A DNA stretch of 64,000 nt from Promethearchaeota archaeon. Its GTDB lineage: Archaea > Asgardarchaeota > Thorarchaeia > Thorarchaeales > Thorarchaeaceae. The notes under the pieces are model-generated. The model was not told where the DNA came from. It saw only the letters and a program-made list of their open reading frames with translations, and ran no database searches. Shown one piece after another: positions 33,382 to 43,265 of this stretch (position 1 is the stretch's first letter; each line of letters begins with the position of its first letter). The stretch spans positions 83,608-147,607 of the forward strand of contig WJMJ01000022.1 of assembly GCA_014728035.1 (NCBI GenBank), read 5' to 3'. Position numbers and translations under genes: made by a program.

Positions 33382-35175
33382 ATGAATACTACAACTCCCC
33401 TCGACTCGACAAAAAAATCGTTTGACAGACAAAAATTTCATGAAGTAGCGGAAAGTATGCAAATCGCAGTCCTTGATTTCAATATGGACTTGGAATTAAT
33501 TTATGCAAATCCAATAGCAATGGACATTTTTGATTTTGATGAGAAAAAGTTGGATGAATGTATTTCCTTCAAGGAATTGGTGGTGCCTGAACAAGTTCAG
33601 AATATCGAAGCCACATTCAATCGACTTATCTCCGGGGAGGAACCACAATCAATGACAATTCGAGCTATCACAAGGAACGATGTTCATATCCCCTTCCAAG
33701 TTACTCCTGAACTTATATTGGAGGATGGAGAGCCAATTGGTATCATTATTTATGCAATTGACCTCTCTACCCGGGTAGCAACTGACCACGCGATGATGGA
33801 AAGAGCTGAATATTTTCGTCTCATTGTTGAATATTCTAGTTTTGCTGGTATGGTAATTATCGATGACCAGTATCACTTTGAATGGTTTAATGACAAATTT
33901 TGTGAAATCCTAGGATACTCTCGTCAAGAGTTGATTCAGAAAGATTTCCGTGAAGTGCTGCATCCTGATAGTCTTGAGCTAACCGCTGATAGATACCGTA
34001 GACGGCAACAAGGAGAATCTGTACCCCCAGTCTATGAGATCAAAGTTATCCGGAAAGATGGAAGCATCAGGGAAGTTATTCTTAGTAGCAAAATCTACAA
34101 GAGTGGTAAAGGCCTCAAATCTGTTGCTCAAGTATTAGATGTAACTGAACAGAAACAACAACGTCGAGCACTCGAAAAGAGCGAACGTCGCTATAGAACT
34201 CTTGTTGAAACTATTATTGCTGGCTTGGGTATTGATGATGCAAATGGTATAATTATCTACGCAAATGAGACCCTAAGCAGAATGACTGGATATACAACTC
34301 AGGAATTAGTTGGTATGAAAGGCTCTACGCTTGTTCATGAGCTGACACCTGATCGAATACAATCTCGTCGCGAGGGCAAATTCGAACAATATGAAGCACA
34401 TCTCGTAACCAAATCCGGAACTCTTGTACCAGTCATTGTTTCAGCATCGCCTTTGATGGACTCTGAAAATAACTTTGAAGGGTCTTTTGCAATTTTTACT
34501 GATATATCTCAACTCAAATCTGTAGAAGATGAGGTCCGTTTTCTGTTAGATTTGATTTTACACGATATTGGAAATCAACTCCAGCTAATCATTGCAGGTA
34601 GTGGACTAATAGAGGGCGATGCACCAGAGGAAATTCTCCTTCGTGCAAAAGAATACATTCTAGATGGTGCACATCGTAGCCTTGATTTGATTACAAAGGT
34701 TCGGGGTGCGGAACAAGCGAAAACTGAATCCCTTACTCCAATTGATATCACAGAGGTCATTGAATCGGAGTCAATGCTTCTCTGGAGACAACATGGAGTG
34801 ATGCCTGACATAACTGGAGTACCCAATAGTCTGATGGTCTTGGCTGATGGAGCAGTGAATCATCTCATTTGGAATATTCTGGAGAATGCAGTAAAACACA
34901 ATACCAGTTCAGACCCAGAAGTATGGATTGAAGGATTCATTGAAGATGATTGCTTTCTACTTGAAATATCTGATAATGGACCAGGTCTCGATGAGGAAAA
35001 ACGAAACCGACTCTTTGATGTTCATAGACGATATGGTGGTGTTGGTCTCCACATTGTGCGGCGATTAGCAGAGAAATATTGTTCTCTTCCAGAAGTGTCT
35101 GACCGTATTGATGGCCACCCTGGAGAGGGCTTGACAATAAGACTCAGATTTCATTTGGCTAAAGACGAACCATAA
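33382..35175 (+). CDS. Soluble PAS-domain sensor histidine kinase
   Basis: The 597-residue protein has three PAS-like domains (roughly residues 20-130, 145-260 and 270-380), each with the typical GYTTQELVG-like turn. A helix with the phosphoacceptor H394 (LILHDIGNQLQLI) follows, then an HATPase domain with NILENAVKH, DNGPGL and YGGVGLHIV. There is no membrane segment, so it senses an internal signal, perhaps redox or a bound cofactor. No response regulator is nearby; archaeal kinases of this type often act through distant or single-domain partners. Confidence 0.88.
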   Translation: MNTTTPLDSTKKSFDRQKFHEVAESMQIAVLDFNMDLELIYANPIAMDIFDFDEKKLDECISFKELVVPEQVQNIEATFNRLISGEEPQSMTIRAITRNDVHIPFQVTPELILEDGEPIGIIIYAIDLSTRVATDHAMMERAEYFRLIVEYSSFAGMVIIDDQYHFEWFNDKFCEILGYSRQELIQKDFREVLHPDSLELTADRYRRRQQGESVPPVYEIKVIRKDGSIREVILSSKIYKSGKGLKSVAQVLDVTEQKQQRRALEKSERRYRTLVETIIAGLGIDDANGIIIYANETLSRMTGYTTQELVGMKGSTLVHELTPDRIQSRREGKFEQYEAHLVTKSGTLVPVIVSASPLMDSENNFEGSFAIFTDISQLKSVEDEVRFLLDLILHDIGNQLQLIIAGSGLIEGDAPEEILLRAKEYILDGAHRSLDLITKVRGAEQAKTESLTPIDITEVIESESMLLWRQHGVMPDITGVPNSLMVLADGAVNHLIWNILENAVKHNTSSDPEVWIEGFIEDDCFLLEISDNGPGLDEEKRNRLFDVHRRYGGVGLHIVRRLAEKYCSLPEVSDRIDGHPGEGLTIRLRFHLAKDEP

Positions 35176-35226
35176 TTGTTATGATGTACCTTTACTAATA
35201 GACTACTCCTACCGGAGGTATATCAT

Positions 35227-36618
35227 TTGGACTCGTTTGAATCAATCCTCATCAAAAATGGCTATGTGCTGACTATAGACCCTAAGCGAAGAATTCTTCC
35301 GAAAGGAAATATCCGAATTGAAGGAAATAAGATTACTGAAGTATCAAAATCTCCTTCTAATGATGCAGAACTTGTGATTGATGCATCTGGAAAAATAGTC
35401 ATGCCTGGACTTATTGATACCCATGTGCATTTAGCTCAGGCATTAATTCGAGGATGTGCTGATGATGTATCTCTGGTTGATTGGTTGAAGAATTATGTGT
35501 GGGTTCTTCAAGGTAATTTCACCCATGCTGACGGAAAAGCCTCCGCAGAATTGTGCATGGCTGAAATGATTCGTACTGGTACTACTGGTTTCATCGAATG
35601 TATGATTCACTCAAGGTATGGATTTGATGGAATTGCCAAATCTGTTGAAAAAATCGGGATGCGTGCAGCTCTTTCCAAGATTATTATGGATTCAACTGGA
35701 TATGCTGATAGTCCTGACATCATGTACCCTGGAATGGTAGAATCAGCTGGAGACTGCCTACAGGAAACTGAGGCTATGCTTAAGAAATGGCAATGGGATG
35801 CAAATGGGCGTATTCAGGTATGGTATGGACTTAGGTCTCTTGGAGCAGTTTCTGATAGTCTGTTCAAGCAGGTTGTTCAACTTGCCCGTAAACATAAGAC
35901 CCGTATGACCATGCATCTTGGCGAAGTACCTGATGATGTCAGATATGTACAGGAAAATCATGGTACCAATCTGGTAGGATTTGCTCGCAAGCTTGGACTA
36001 CTGGGAGATGATATGGTTTTTGCTCATGGTATCCATTTTGAAGATCAAGAAATACAAGAACTAGCAGCTACCCAATCGAATATCTCTCATTGCCCTGCTA
36101 GTAATATGAAACTTGCATCAGGATTTGCAAAGGTACCAGAGATGCTTGAGCATGGGGTTCCTGTTTCCCTTGGATGTGATGGAGGACCTAGCAATAATAC
36201 ATATGACATGATTCGTGAGATGCGACTCGCAGCTCTGATACATAAACCTCGAGTTAATGATCCGACTGTTGTTAGTGCTGAACAAGTTATTGAGATGGCT
36301 ACTCTCGGTGGTGCTAAGGCTCTTGGTTTAGGTGACGAATTGGGATCTTTAGAACAAGGAAAACTTGCTGACATTATTTTGGTTGATATGCGCCATCTTA
36401 ATCTAACACCAAATACCAATCCAGTTTCTAATCTTGTATACGCTGGGTCTGGGAATGATGTTGACACAGTAATTGTAGATGGTAAGATCCTCTTACGAGA
36501 TAAGGAACATCTCACTCTCGACCGAGATGCGGTTATGGTTAAAGCAGAAAAACACGCAGTTGATTTGATAGAAAGAGCAGAAGTCGAGATAGAACCAAAA
36601 TGGCCTATCTTCGACTGA
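35227..36618 (+). CDS. ATZ/TRZ-family amidohydrolase (SAH/MTA or 5'-deoxyadenosine deaminase-like)
   Basis: The 463-residue protein begins with TTG 35227, supported by GGAGGT seven bases upstream. It has the subtype III amidohydrolase pattern: PGLIDTHVHLAQALIRG, DDVSLVDWL, MHLGEVPDD, FAHGIHFED and SLGCDGGPSNN, giving one metal and an active-site glutamate. The family deaminates adenosine derivatives, guanine-like rings or s-triazines. In archaea a role in salvage of S-adenosylhomocysteine or 5'-deoxyadenosine is common. It lies 51 bases after the histidine kinase on the same strand. Confidence 0.83.
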   Translation: MDSFESILIKNGYVLTIDPKRRILPKGNIRIEGNKITEVSKSPSNDAELVIDASGKIVMPGLIDTHVHLAQALIRGCADDVSLVDWLKNYVWVLQGNFTHADGKASAELCMAEMIRTGTTGFIECMIHSRYGFDGIAKSVEKIGMRAALSKIIMDSTGYADSPDIMYPGMVESAGDCLQETEAMLKKWQWDANGRIQVWYGLRSLGAVSDSLFKQVVQLARKHKTRMTMHLGEVPDDVRYVQENHGTNLVGFARKLGLLGDDMVFAHGIHFEDQEIQELAATQSNISHCPASNMKLASGFAKVPEMLEHGVPVSLGCDGGPSNNTYDMIREMRLAALIHKPRVNDPTVVSAEQVIEMATLGGAKALGLGDELGSLEQGKLADIILVDMRHLNLTPNTNPVSNLVYAGSGNDVDTVIVDGKILLRDKEHLTLDRDAVMVKAEKHAVDLIERAEVEIEPKWPIFD

Positions 36619-36625
36619 TATTGAA

Positions 36626-37828
36626 TTAAGCTATTATCGCTTCTCTCTCAAAGAGCTTTGCACCTATTATGAGGAATGCGATGGTAAATGCTAATAGATA
36701 TGCCACATTTCCAATCAGCATTGCAGGTGTTGCTACACCTGATAGAACTCCGTTTAGGAACATGATTGCATGAGAGAATGGGATTAGCAAGATTGCAAAT
36801 CCAAATAGCCCTCCATATTGTAATATACTTCCAGTGAAACCAAGAATACCAATAACCATGGTGGGAACCAGTAGGATTAAGTTATTGATGGACTCGGCGG
36901 TGGCTTGGTCTTTTGCAAGACATGAAATTACCACTCCAATCCCTATTGCACATAGCAGCACTAAGAACTGACAGAAGAATATCAGTGGCAGGGTTGCAAC
37001 ATCAATCGTGTAGAGATTTATGTAATACTCCTCAGCAGATGGAGGTAGTCCCGCAGCTCTTAACACAATTGATAGATTGTAACTAAGGATGCCCACGATT
37101 GTGAATACCGAGTATATCATTGTCAGGAGAAGGCCTGCTACTAACTTTGAACCAAGAATTTTCAAACGGCTCATTGGTACGACAAGTAAAGCTTCCAAAG
37201 TGTGTCTTTCTCTTTCCCCGGCAAACGATTTGCTTACGTACGGAGCTGGTGCTAAGACGGAAGTTAGCATGACAAGAAAGATTGCCAATTGATGCCCATA
37301 AGTTGCCTCCGGACTAATGGTATACCAACTAATCTGTACATCTTTCACAATAATCTGCAGATTCTGTTTCACGAAGATATCGATTCGCTGAGCTGCCGCT
37401 GTAGCACGGAAATTCCCTGTGTTGACCCACATGACCATTGTGCTTACATTATCTGTCTGGTACTCCGCTGTGAAATTTTCCGGGATTAATACCCACACTG
37501 ATACTGTCTTGTTTTCTACCAGTGTTTCCCCGTATTCTCGATCGACCTCAATAAGCGGGTCTATCAACAGTTGTTCTTTACTTGCATTTATTGCATCAAA
37601 TAGGGCAGGCCCTAATGCTCCATCATCTTCGACAGTAATGTACACTGCTTCCGGTTCTTCTGTTGTCTGGGCGACTATAAACGATAAGAATGCTCCTTGA
37701 AAGAGCCACGCAAACATAGGACTGATGATGAAACCAAGTAGAAGCCAACGTGATCGAAGAACTGACTTGATCTCTTTTTTAAGCATCCAGTAGGTCTTGC
37801 TATCAAGTTTCAATTTTGGTATATTCAT
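36626..37828 (-). CDS. ABC-2 type transporter permease (NatB-like)
   Basis: The 400 residues comprise one N-terminal membrane helix, a large outside domain of about 150 residues, and five or six C-terminal membrane helices after residue 170. The conserved AGERERHTLEALLVVPMSR motif lies at the start of the second membrane part. This is the NatB/YhaP layout for export of ions, drugs or lipids. ATG 37828 has AAGGAGGT upstream. The ATPase gene precedes it by 12 bases, so the two form one exporter. Confidence 0.87.
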   Translation of the reverse strand: MNIPKLKLDSKTYWMLKKEIKSVLRSRWLLLGFIISPMFAWLFQGAFLSFIVAQTTEEPEAVYITVEDDGALGPALFDAINASKEQLLIDPLIEVDREYGETLVENKTVSVWVLIPENFTAEYQTDNVSTMVMWVNTGNFRATAAAQRIDIFVKQNLQIIVKDVQISWYTISPEATYGHQLAIFLVMLTSVLAPAPYVSKSFAGERERHTLEALLVVPMSRLKILGSKLVAGLLLTMIYSVFTIVGILSYNLSIVLRAAGLPPSAEEYYINLYTIDVATLPLIFFCQFLVLLCAIGIGVVISCLAKDQATAESINNLILLVPTMVIGILGFTGSILQYGGLFGFAILLIPFSHAIMFLNGVLSGVATPAMLIGNVAYLLAFTIAFLIIGAKLFEREAIIA

Positions 37829-37840
37829 TTTTCAACCTCC

Positions 37841-38608
37841 TTATGTTTCGTAGACCCCTTCTCCAGTGATTAATCCTGTAAACACTTCTTCAAGATTAGC
37901 TGCTTTGAATTTCTCTTCAAGCTCACTGGGTTCTCCAATTGCTACCAGTTCTCCATTATTCAGGATTCCTACTCTATCACATAGTTCCGAGACCTCATTC
38001 AGGTCATGAGTTGTAAGAATAATAGTGCGATTCTCTTCTTCGCTAAGTTTTTTCAATAGATTTCTAACAACCCGAGCACCAATAGTATCCACTCCAGTTG
38101 TTGGCTCATCCATGAATACGATCTCTGGCTGTATTATGAGGGCTCGTGCGACGAGTACCTTTCGTTTCATTCCTCCACTGAATCCCTTAACTTGATAGTC
38201 CTCTTTCTCTTTGAGTTTGACTATCTCAAGGAGTTCATCTGCACGTCTGTTCAACTCATCCTCTGGAATACCGTACAATCCGCCATAATAGATGAGATTC
38301 TCCCTTGCTGTGAGTCGTTCGTAGATGCCTGCTTCTTGAGGCAATAACGTGACACGTTCTCGTATATATTCGATATCTTCTTCCACATTTTTCCCGAGAA
38401 CCCATGCACTTCCTTTGGTCGGAGTGAGAAGGCCTACCAGCACACGGATGAGTGTAGTCTTTCCAGCACCATTTGGCCCAATTAATCCAAAGACCTCTCC
38501 CCGTTTAATCTCCAGGTCAACATCTTTCAGGGCAACAACTTCTCGTTTCTTACCCTCTTCAAAGATTTTTGAGAGGTTCTCTGTTTTGATTACTACCTCG
38601 TCTAACAT
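37841..38608 (-). CDS. ABC transporter ATP-binding protein
   Basis: This 255-residue ATPase has Walker A GPNGAGKTT, a Q-loop (LLPQEAG), the signature GFSGGMKRK, Walker B VFMDEPTTGVD and the switch histidine in TTHDLNEVSE. It belongs to the ABC-2/drug-export class and pairs with the permease that follows. I use ATG 38608 because AGGTGA lies six bases upstream; a GTG at 38614 is in frame. It lies 27 bases after a reverse-strand gene of unknown function. Confidence 0.92.
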   Translation of the reverse strand: MLDEVVIKTENLSKIFEEGKKREVVALKDVDLEIKRGEVFGLIGPNGAGKTTLIRVLVGLLTPTKGSAWVLGKNVEEDIEYIRERVTLLPQEAGIYERLTARENLIYYGGLYGIPEDELNRRADELLEIVKLKEKEDYQVKGFSGGMKRKVLVARALIIQPEIVFMDEPTTGVDTIGARVVRNLLKKLSEEENRTIILTTHDLNEVSELCDRVGILNNGELVAIGEPSELEEKFKAANLEEVFTGLITGEGVYET

Positions 38609-38635
38609 CCACACTCACCTACAATCTTCCTGTAG

Positions 38636-39412
38636 TCAATCAATTTCTTTTATACTATCAACATATGGAAATTCAGGTTCTCCCTTCAATTCACGAAGGA
38701 ATTCGTATGCTTCATCAATCTGTCTGTCGTCTCCTTCAACGTGAAACGTCACAGACCCTTCAGCCCCATTTATTCCACCTGCAGATATGGGAACCGCATG
38801 CACATCAAACAACGCTTCAAAAGCCTCCATTTCAGTGAAGGGTACACCCTCTGAAACTGCTATTATTCCAATAGGTTCACCTAATGCGTAGTCCCATTGA
38901 TCCCGACCAAATGTTCCTACAAAATCTTCATATTCAGAAGGAATGCATTTCTCTAGACCTGCTGGCATAATAATCGGTATATTTCGTGCAGCAGCAGTTC
39001 CTAAGAACGACCCAACTGTTCCACCAGTTCCACTTGCAAGAAGAACGAGGGGTACCAAATTAGCATCAAGTGCATTGGCACTCTTGATGATTACATCATT
39101 TGGCCCCATCTCATCAAGGACATCTTTTACTTTGGTCTTCTCAAGGAGCTTACCTTTGTGAAATATTGCATCATACGCTCTTGTTTCGCTTTTAGTAACC
39201 CACAATCCATAGGGAATTGTGAGTCCTGCAATGTGTTTGGTCTTATCATACTCGCCAAGAATCTCTTCTACGAGATACGCACTGGTCGTTCCCAGTGTGA
39301 TGCACAAATATCCATGATTTAAAGCAGTCTGAACAATATCAGTTGCTAGGAGCCCTTTTGCAATGAATCGCTTACTTTCAGCGACAGTAAGCGTGACAAG
39401 CAGTTTCTTCAT
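38636..39412 (-). CDS. Conserved-looking protein of unknown function
   Basis: I do not recognise this 258-residue protein. It has alternating strand/helix order suggestive of a Rossmann-like fold, including a glycine-rich LLASGTGGTVGSFLGTAAARN that could bind a nucleotide or phosphate, and CITLGTTSAYLVEEI earlier. The last 60 residues (GSVTFHVEGDDRQIDEAYEF) look like a small alpha/beta domain. GGAGAG precedes ATG 39412. It sits between purB and the ABC exporter on the same strand. Confidence 0.6.
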   Translation of the reverse strand: MKKLLVTLTVAESKRFIAKGLLATDIVQTALNHGYLCITLGTTSAYLVEEILGEYDKTKHIAGLTIPYGLWVTKSETRAYDAIFHKGKLLEKTKVKDVLDEMGPNDVIIKSANALDANLVPLVLLASGTGGTVGSFLGTAAARNIPIIMPAGLEKCIPSEYEDFVGTFGRDQWDYALGEPIGIIAVSEGVPFTEMEAFEALFDVHAVPISAGGINGAEGSVTFHVEGDDRQIDEAYEFLRELKGEPEFPYVDSIKEID

Positions 39413-39449
39413 CCTATTCTCTCCTTAGTGGCAATATACATTTGGCATT

Positions 39450-40835
39450 TTACTTTGTTGAACTAGCTAAATCATCACGGTAAGCTTGGATCGTCTTCCT
39501 CACAAGACCCCATGAGATTGTTCTTATTGTCGAGAAATATTTTTCCAAGTCAAGGTCACTGTCTTTCAGCAATTTTGACAACTCCTTATCCTTTTTGACC
39601 ATCTCTAGTAGCCCTTTGTCTTTCTTACCTTCTTCACCAAGTAATTCCCGAATTCTCTCATGTGCTTTTGGCCGTTCTAAACCTGCTTTGGTTAATTCGG
39701 TGATAACATATTCTGACAGAATCTGATCGTTTGATAAACTGAGATTCTCGCCTATTGCTTCCTCGTCTATCTCCAGTCCTTCGATCACTCTTTTCATTTC
39801 TCGTACTATATAATCCACAAGTATGAATGCCTGAGGAAAAACAAATCGTTCTGTCGAAGAATGAGATATATCTCGTTCCTCCCAACTGATAACGTTCTCC
39901 AATGCGGGTGATACCAAACTCCTTACTATTCGGGATATCCCACTAATCTTCTCACATGTGACTGGATTACGCTTGTGAGGCATGGCCGAAGAACCAACCT
40001 GCTCTCCTTTTGCAAACGGTTCAAAGGTTTCCGCAATCTCAGTTCGCTGTAAATTTCGTAGGTCTGTTGCTATCTTATCCAATGAAGATGCTAGATTTGC
40101 TAATGCACATACTACTTCTGCATGCCTGTCTCTCTGAGTGATTTGGGTTGTCACAATGGGATAATGAAGTCCTAACTTGTGAAGTACTTTTTCTTGCATC
40201 AAGATTCCTTTTGGTCCCAGAGCTGCATGACTGCCTGTTGCACCAGCTAATTTTCCTATTATCACTCTCTCACGGGCAGCTAATAGACGCTGTCGATGAC
40301 GACGTATTTCATCTAGCCAAACCGCGAATCTAAGACCATATGTGATTGGCACTGCATGTTGACCGTGAGACCTACCTACTGCTACTAGGTCCTTTGTCGC
40401 TACAGCTTGATTGACTAAAACCATACATAATTCTTCAATTTTTGGCATGAGCACATCAAAAGCATCTTTGAATTGTAACGCCAGAGCAGTATCTTTGATA
40501 TCGTTACTTGTCAGTCCAAAATGAACCCATCTGGCTCCTGGGCCTTGACACTTCTCTGCAATTGCTTCGAAAAGTGCTGCAATATCATGTCTAGTTCTAG
40601 ACTCAATCTCCATTGTGCGTTCAAGGGTCACAGTTTCTGGAATTGCAGCAATGACAATGTCTCCTGCTGCATCTGCAGGAATCAATCCTATCTCCGATTG
40701 CACCTCTGCAACTGTTGCTTCTATCTTCAACCAGAGCTTGTGTCTGTGTTCTTCTTCAAAGATCTTAATCATCTCTGGATGACCATATCTTCCATAATCA
40801 ATAGGACATACTGGCATTTGCTCTGTTCTCCACAT
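39450..40835 (-). CDS. purB: Adenylosuccinate lyase
   Basis: This enzyme splits SAICAR and adenylosuccinate in purine synthesis. The fumarase/aspartase-superfamily signature GSSAMPHKRNPVTCEKISG is intact, with the catalytic serine loop inside it. The other active-site segments SRTRHDI and GRSHGQHAVP are present as well. The 461-residue length is normal. ATG 40835 is used; ATG 40817 with GGAG nine bases upstream would give a slightly shorter form starting PVCPIDYGRYG, which resembles the usual N-terminus. Confidence 0.94.
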   Translation of the reverse strand: MWRTEQMPVCPIDYGRYGHPEMIKIFEEEHRHKLWLKIEATVAEVQSEIGLIPADAAGDIVIAAIPETVTLERTMEIESRTRHDIAALFEAIAEKCQGPGARWVHFGLTSNDIKDTALALQFKDAFDVLMPKIEELCMVLVNQAVATKDLVAVGRSHGQHAVPITYGLRFAVWLDEIRRHRQRLLAARERVIIGKLAGATGSHAALGPKGILMQEKVLHKLGLHYPIVTTQITQRDRHAEVVCALANLASSLDKIATDLRNLQRTEIAETFEPFAKGEQVGSSAMPHKRNPVTCEKISGISRIVRSLVSPALENVISWEERDISHSSTERFVFPQAFILVDYIVREMKRVIEGLEIDEEAIGENLSLSNDQILSEYVITELTKAGLERPKAHERIRELLGEEGKKDKGLLEMVKKDKELSKLLKDSDLDLEKYFSTIRTISWGLVRKTIQAYRDDLASSTK

Positions 40836-40870
40836 TTTTCCCCGATATACTCCCTGATATGGTTTGCTCC

Positions 40871-42133
40871 TTATCGGTTTGGTTCAGTAAGAACATCCGA
40901 TTCTTTCTTTGGTACGCACTCTCTTCTTTTCCCATACAGGTGCATCTTTAGAAATGCAATCATAGCTATTATGATTACAACTACATACGCAAAGATTGTA
41001 GCATAAGCCCCAAAGATTCTCCATTCTTCTCCATATCCGTAGGTGTATCCTTCCCATTCTGATAACAGGAAACCAAACAAGAAAAGAGATACCACCGACA
41101 CAGTACCAATTGAAAACTGCATTATCCAGTTTTTGAAACGTTTCTGAAGGATGGATATTAATTCAAATGAAATGAATGGAACTATCCAAATGAAATACAT
41201 GTAACTATTCGTTATGTTTCCAATGTATATTGCTAATAGAACTAATATGTATACAAAATTAATCGAACGTTTCATTTTTGGTTGGAATATCTGTATGTAT
41301 AGTATAATTGTGACGAATATCAGTATCATCATCAGCATAGATATTATTCTAAGAATCTCTTCTGATGCTCCACTAACTAACATGTAATAGATATTGAATG
41401 GATGGGCACTTGGAATTTCAATACCCACGAAAGCACTGTAGTGTAGCAATCTAGTGAGTGTGTCAATCCCCCATAGACTGTATCCAATCAGCATAATCGA
41501 CCCAAATACCGATATTTGAATAAGAAATAGTTTGGCTTTCTCTCTCATAGCTATATCTGTATCAACTAGAATTAAAAATGCCACAACTAGCAAAGGAATG
41601 AATTTGAATCCCCCCATAATTGCTCCAATGATGGAAGCGTGCGTCCTATTCTCTCTATATAGATAAAACACAGCCATCAGTCCTATCATGATAAGTGGAT
41701 CATCGTCCATATAATCAAAACAAGAATACAATGTAAGAGGATTCAGTGAGATAATTACTGTTGCAATTATCGAATAAAATTCTGATAGATATTTTTTTGC
41801 AGTTATGTAACAGATGTATGGAACTGATAGATATATGATTACAAATGATATAGCTATGGTATATGCCTCTGCATGAACACTGAGCAATGCAGCAAATAGA
41901 AGCAGCATCAATGGTGGGTGCGTTATGAAGGGGCTAATGTAGGGGCTTTCTCCTTCAAGAATTCGCATTCCTGCTACGAAGAAGTGATAGGTAATATCTC
42001 CGCCAACTACACCATTATCCACAATGAAAAGGATATAGAAACGTTCGAAGATTGATTTGGTAATAATGACATACACTGCTAGAAAAACAACGAGTCTGTA
42101 TTTGATTACTATCTCTCTTATATTCGTCCGCAA
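40871..42133 (-). CDS. Membrane glycosyltransferase, GT-C type
   Basis: The 420-residue protein has about ten membrane helices. Its first outside loop holds GGDITYHFFVAG with an acidic residue, and the loop ESPYISPFITHPPLMLL is typical of GT87/DUF2029-like enzymes. These use polyprenyl-phosphate sugars on the outer face of the membrane. TTG 42133 is the only upstream start I see, and its GGGAG is too close for a normal ribosome site, so the start is uncertain. It marks the left end of the glycan island. Confidence 0.75.
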   Translation of the reverse strand: MRTNIREIVIKYRLVVFLAVYVIITKSIFERFYILFIVDNGVVGGDITYHFFVAGMRILEGESPYISPFITHPPLMLLLFAALLSVHAEAYTIAISFVIIYLSVPYICYITAKKYLSEFYSIIATVIISLNPLTLYSCFDYMDDDPLIMIGLMAVFYLYRENRTHASIIGAIMGGFKFIPLLVVAFLILVDTDIAMREKAKLFLIQISVFGSIMLIGYSLWGIDTLTRLLHYSAFVGIEIPSAHPFNIYYMLVSGASEEILRIISMLMMILIFVTIILYIQIFQPKMKRSINFVYILVLLAIYIGNITNSYMYFIWIVPFISFELISILQKRFKNWIMQFSIGTVSVVSLFLFGFLLSEWEGYTYGYGEEWRIFGAYATIFAYVVVIIIAMIAFLKMHLYGKRRECVPKKESDVLTEPNR

Positions 42134-42242
42134 CTCCCTTCACCGTCTTACTAGTCTCGTACTGTGGTCTTCTCTCTGAAATCTTCATATTTTGATATAT
42201 CTTTTCCGAGAAATCTATAATGTAGTATTGCTAAATTGATGC

Positions 42243-43223
42243 TTGGTCAAGATTAGTATGATTCACTCTTATTCCGATTCAAAGATAGTTGAAAACATCC
42301 TGCAACTAACGGGATTGATTCAGGAAGCATTGAATTCGCTTACAAGGGCTACAATGAATATCAGTCTTGTACATTCACTATTATATAATGCAGGATCATA
42401 CGAATCAGCAATCGCTCAATCAGCTTGTGGTTATCTTTCATGTGGATATAGCGGATATACTTTTCCAACACAGTTTATACCTAATAGACAAGAAGTGTTA
42501 ATGGAACTCAAATCAGCCGCAAAACTATGTGATATCTTGTTTTATTCATATTCCGATAAGTCAAAATTAGGGAATGGACGGTCTCTTTGTCTGGAGGCTG
42601 CAGAAACTATTCAATCCCCACTCTTATCTCTTGGTGATGAGATTTTTGCATTTCAATCAGCACTCGGCTACATCTTACCAATATATCGTAGACTTGGGAA
42701 ACTTAAAGAGAAAAAGGTAGTCGTTTCCTGGGGTTATGATACTCGTTTTTCTCTTCCTGCAACTGCTCATGCCTTGGTGTACCTAAGTGCTGTTCTAGGT
42801 GCTGATGTAAGCATCATCGCACCAAAAGATTTCCCCCTCCTTCGTCGAGTACTTAAGAAATCAAAGAAGATTGCTGGCGAATCAGATGGGTCTGTTGAGA
42901 CCGTCGAACGTACCGAGAAAGAATATCATGATGCAGACGCAGTCTTTGCATTCAACTGGTGTAGCGTGAATGAATTCATTCGTCCTGAGAGAAATAAGGA
43001 TCTTGCGTTTCAGTATCGTGACTGGCAGATATCTAAAGATTGTTTAGACAATGCATTGTTTATGACTGAACAGCCTCAGAGATTGGATATGATTGCAGAG
43101 AGAGCTGTTATGGATAGCAGTGCAAATCTTACCTCCCATTGGTTAGAATCCAGAATTCTTGTATTGTTAGCATCAATGGATGCAATCTTTCGTCATAATT
43201 CAACAATTCGAGCTCTGGTCTGA
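42243..43223 (+). CDS. Degenerate aspartate/ornithine carbamoyltransferase-fold protein
   Basis: The 326 residues follow the carbamoyltransferase order: an N-terminal phosphate-binding half, then GDEIFAFQSALGYILPIYRR and GKLKEKKVVVSWGYDTR, matching the linker and second-domain start. The YgeW-like branch fits best by eye. The key motifs are gone: no STRTR near residue 48-58 (YNAGSYESA), FAFQ in place of HPTQ (136-139), and TEQP in place of HCLP (275-278). It is therefore probably not a working transcarbamylase. A TATA-like CTATAAT 25-30 bases upstream fits a leaderless TTG start. It precedes a radical SAM gene by 42 bases. Confidence 0.68.
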   Translation: MVKISMIHSYSDSKIVENILQLTGLIQEALNSLTRATMNISLVHSLLYNAGSYESAIAQSACGYLSCGYSGYTFPTQFIPNRQEVLMELKSAAKLCDILFYSYSDKSKLGNGRSLCLEAAETIQSPLLSLGDEIFAFQSALGYILPIYRRLGKLKEKKVVVSWGYDTRFSLPATAHALVYLSAVLGADVSIIAPKDFPLLRRVLKKSKKIAGESDGSVETVERTEKEYHDADAVFAFNWCSVNEFIRPERNKDLAFQYRDWQISKDCLDNALFMTEQPQRLDMIAERAVMDSSANLTSHWLESRILVLLASMDAIFRHNSTIRALV

Positions 43224-43265
43224 CCTTGACCGATTCCCATTATTTATCAGGACAGACGATAATTT

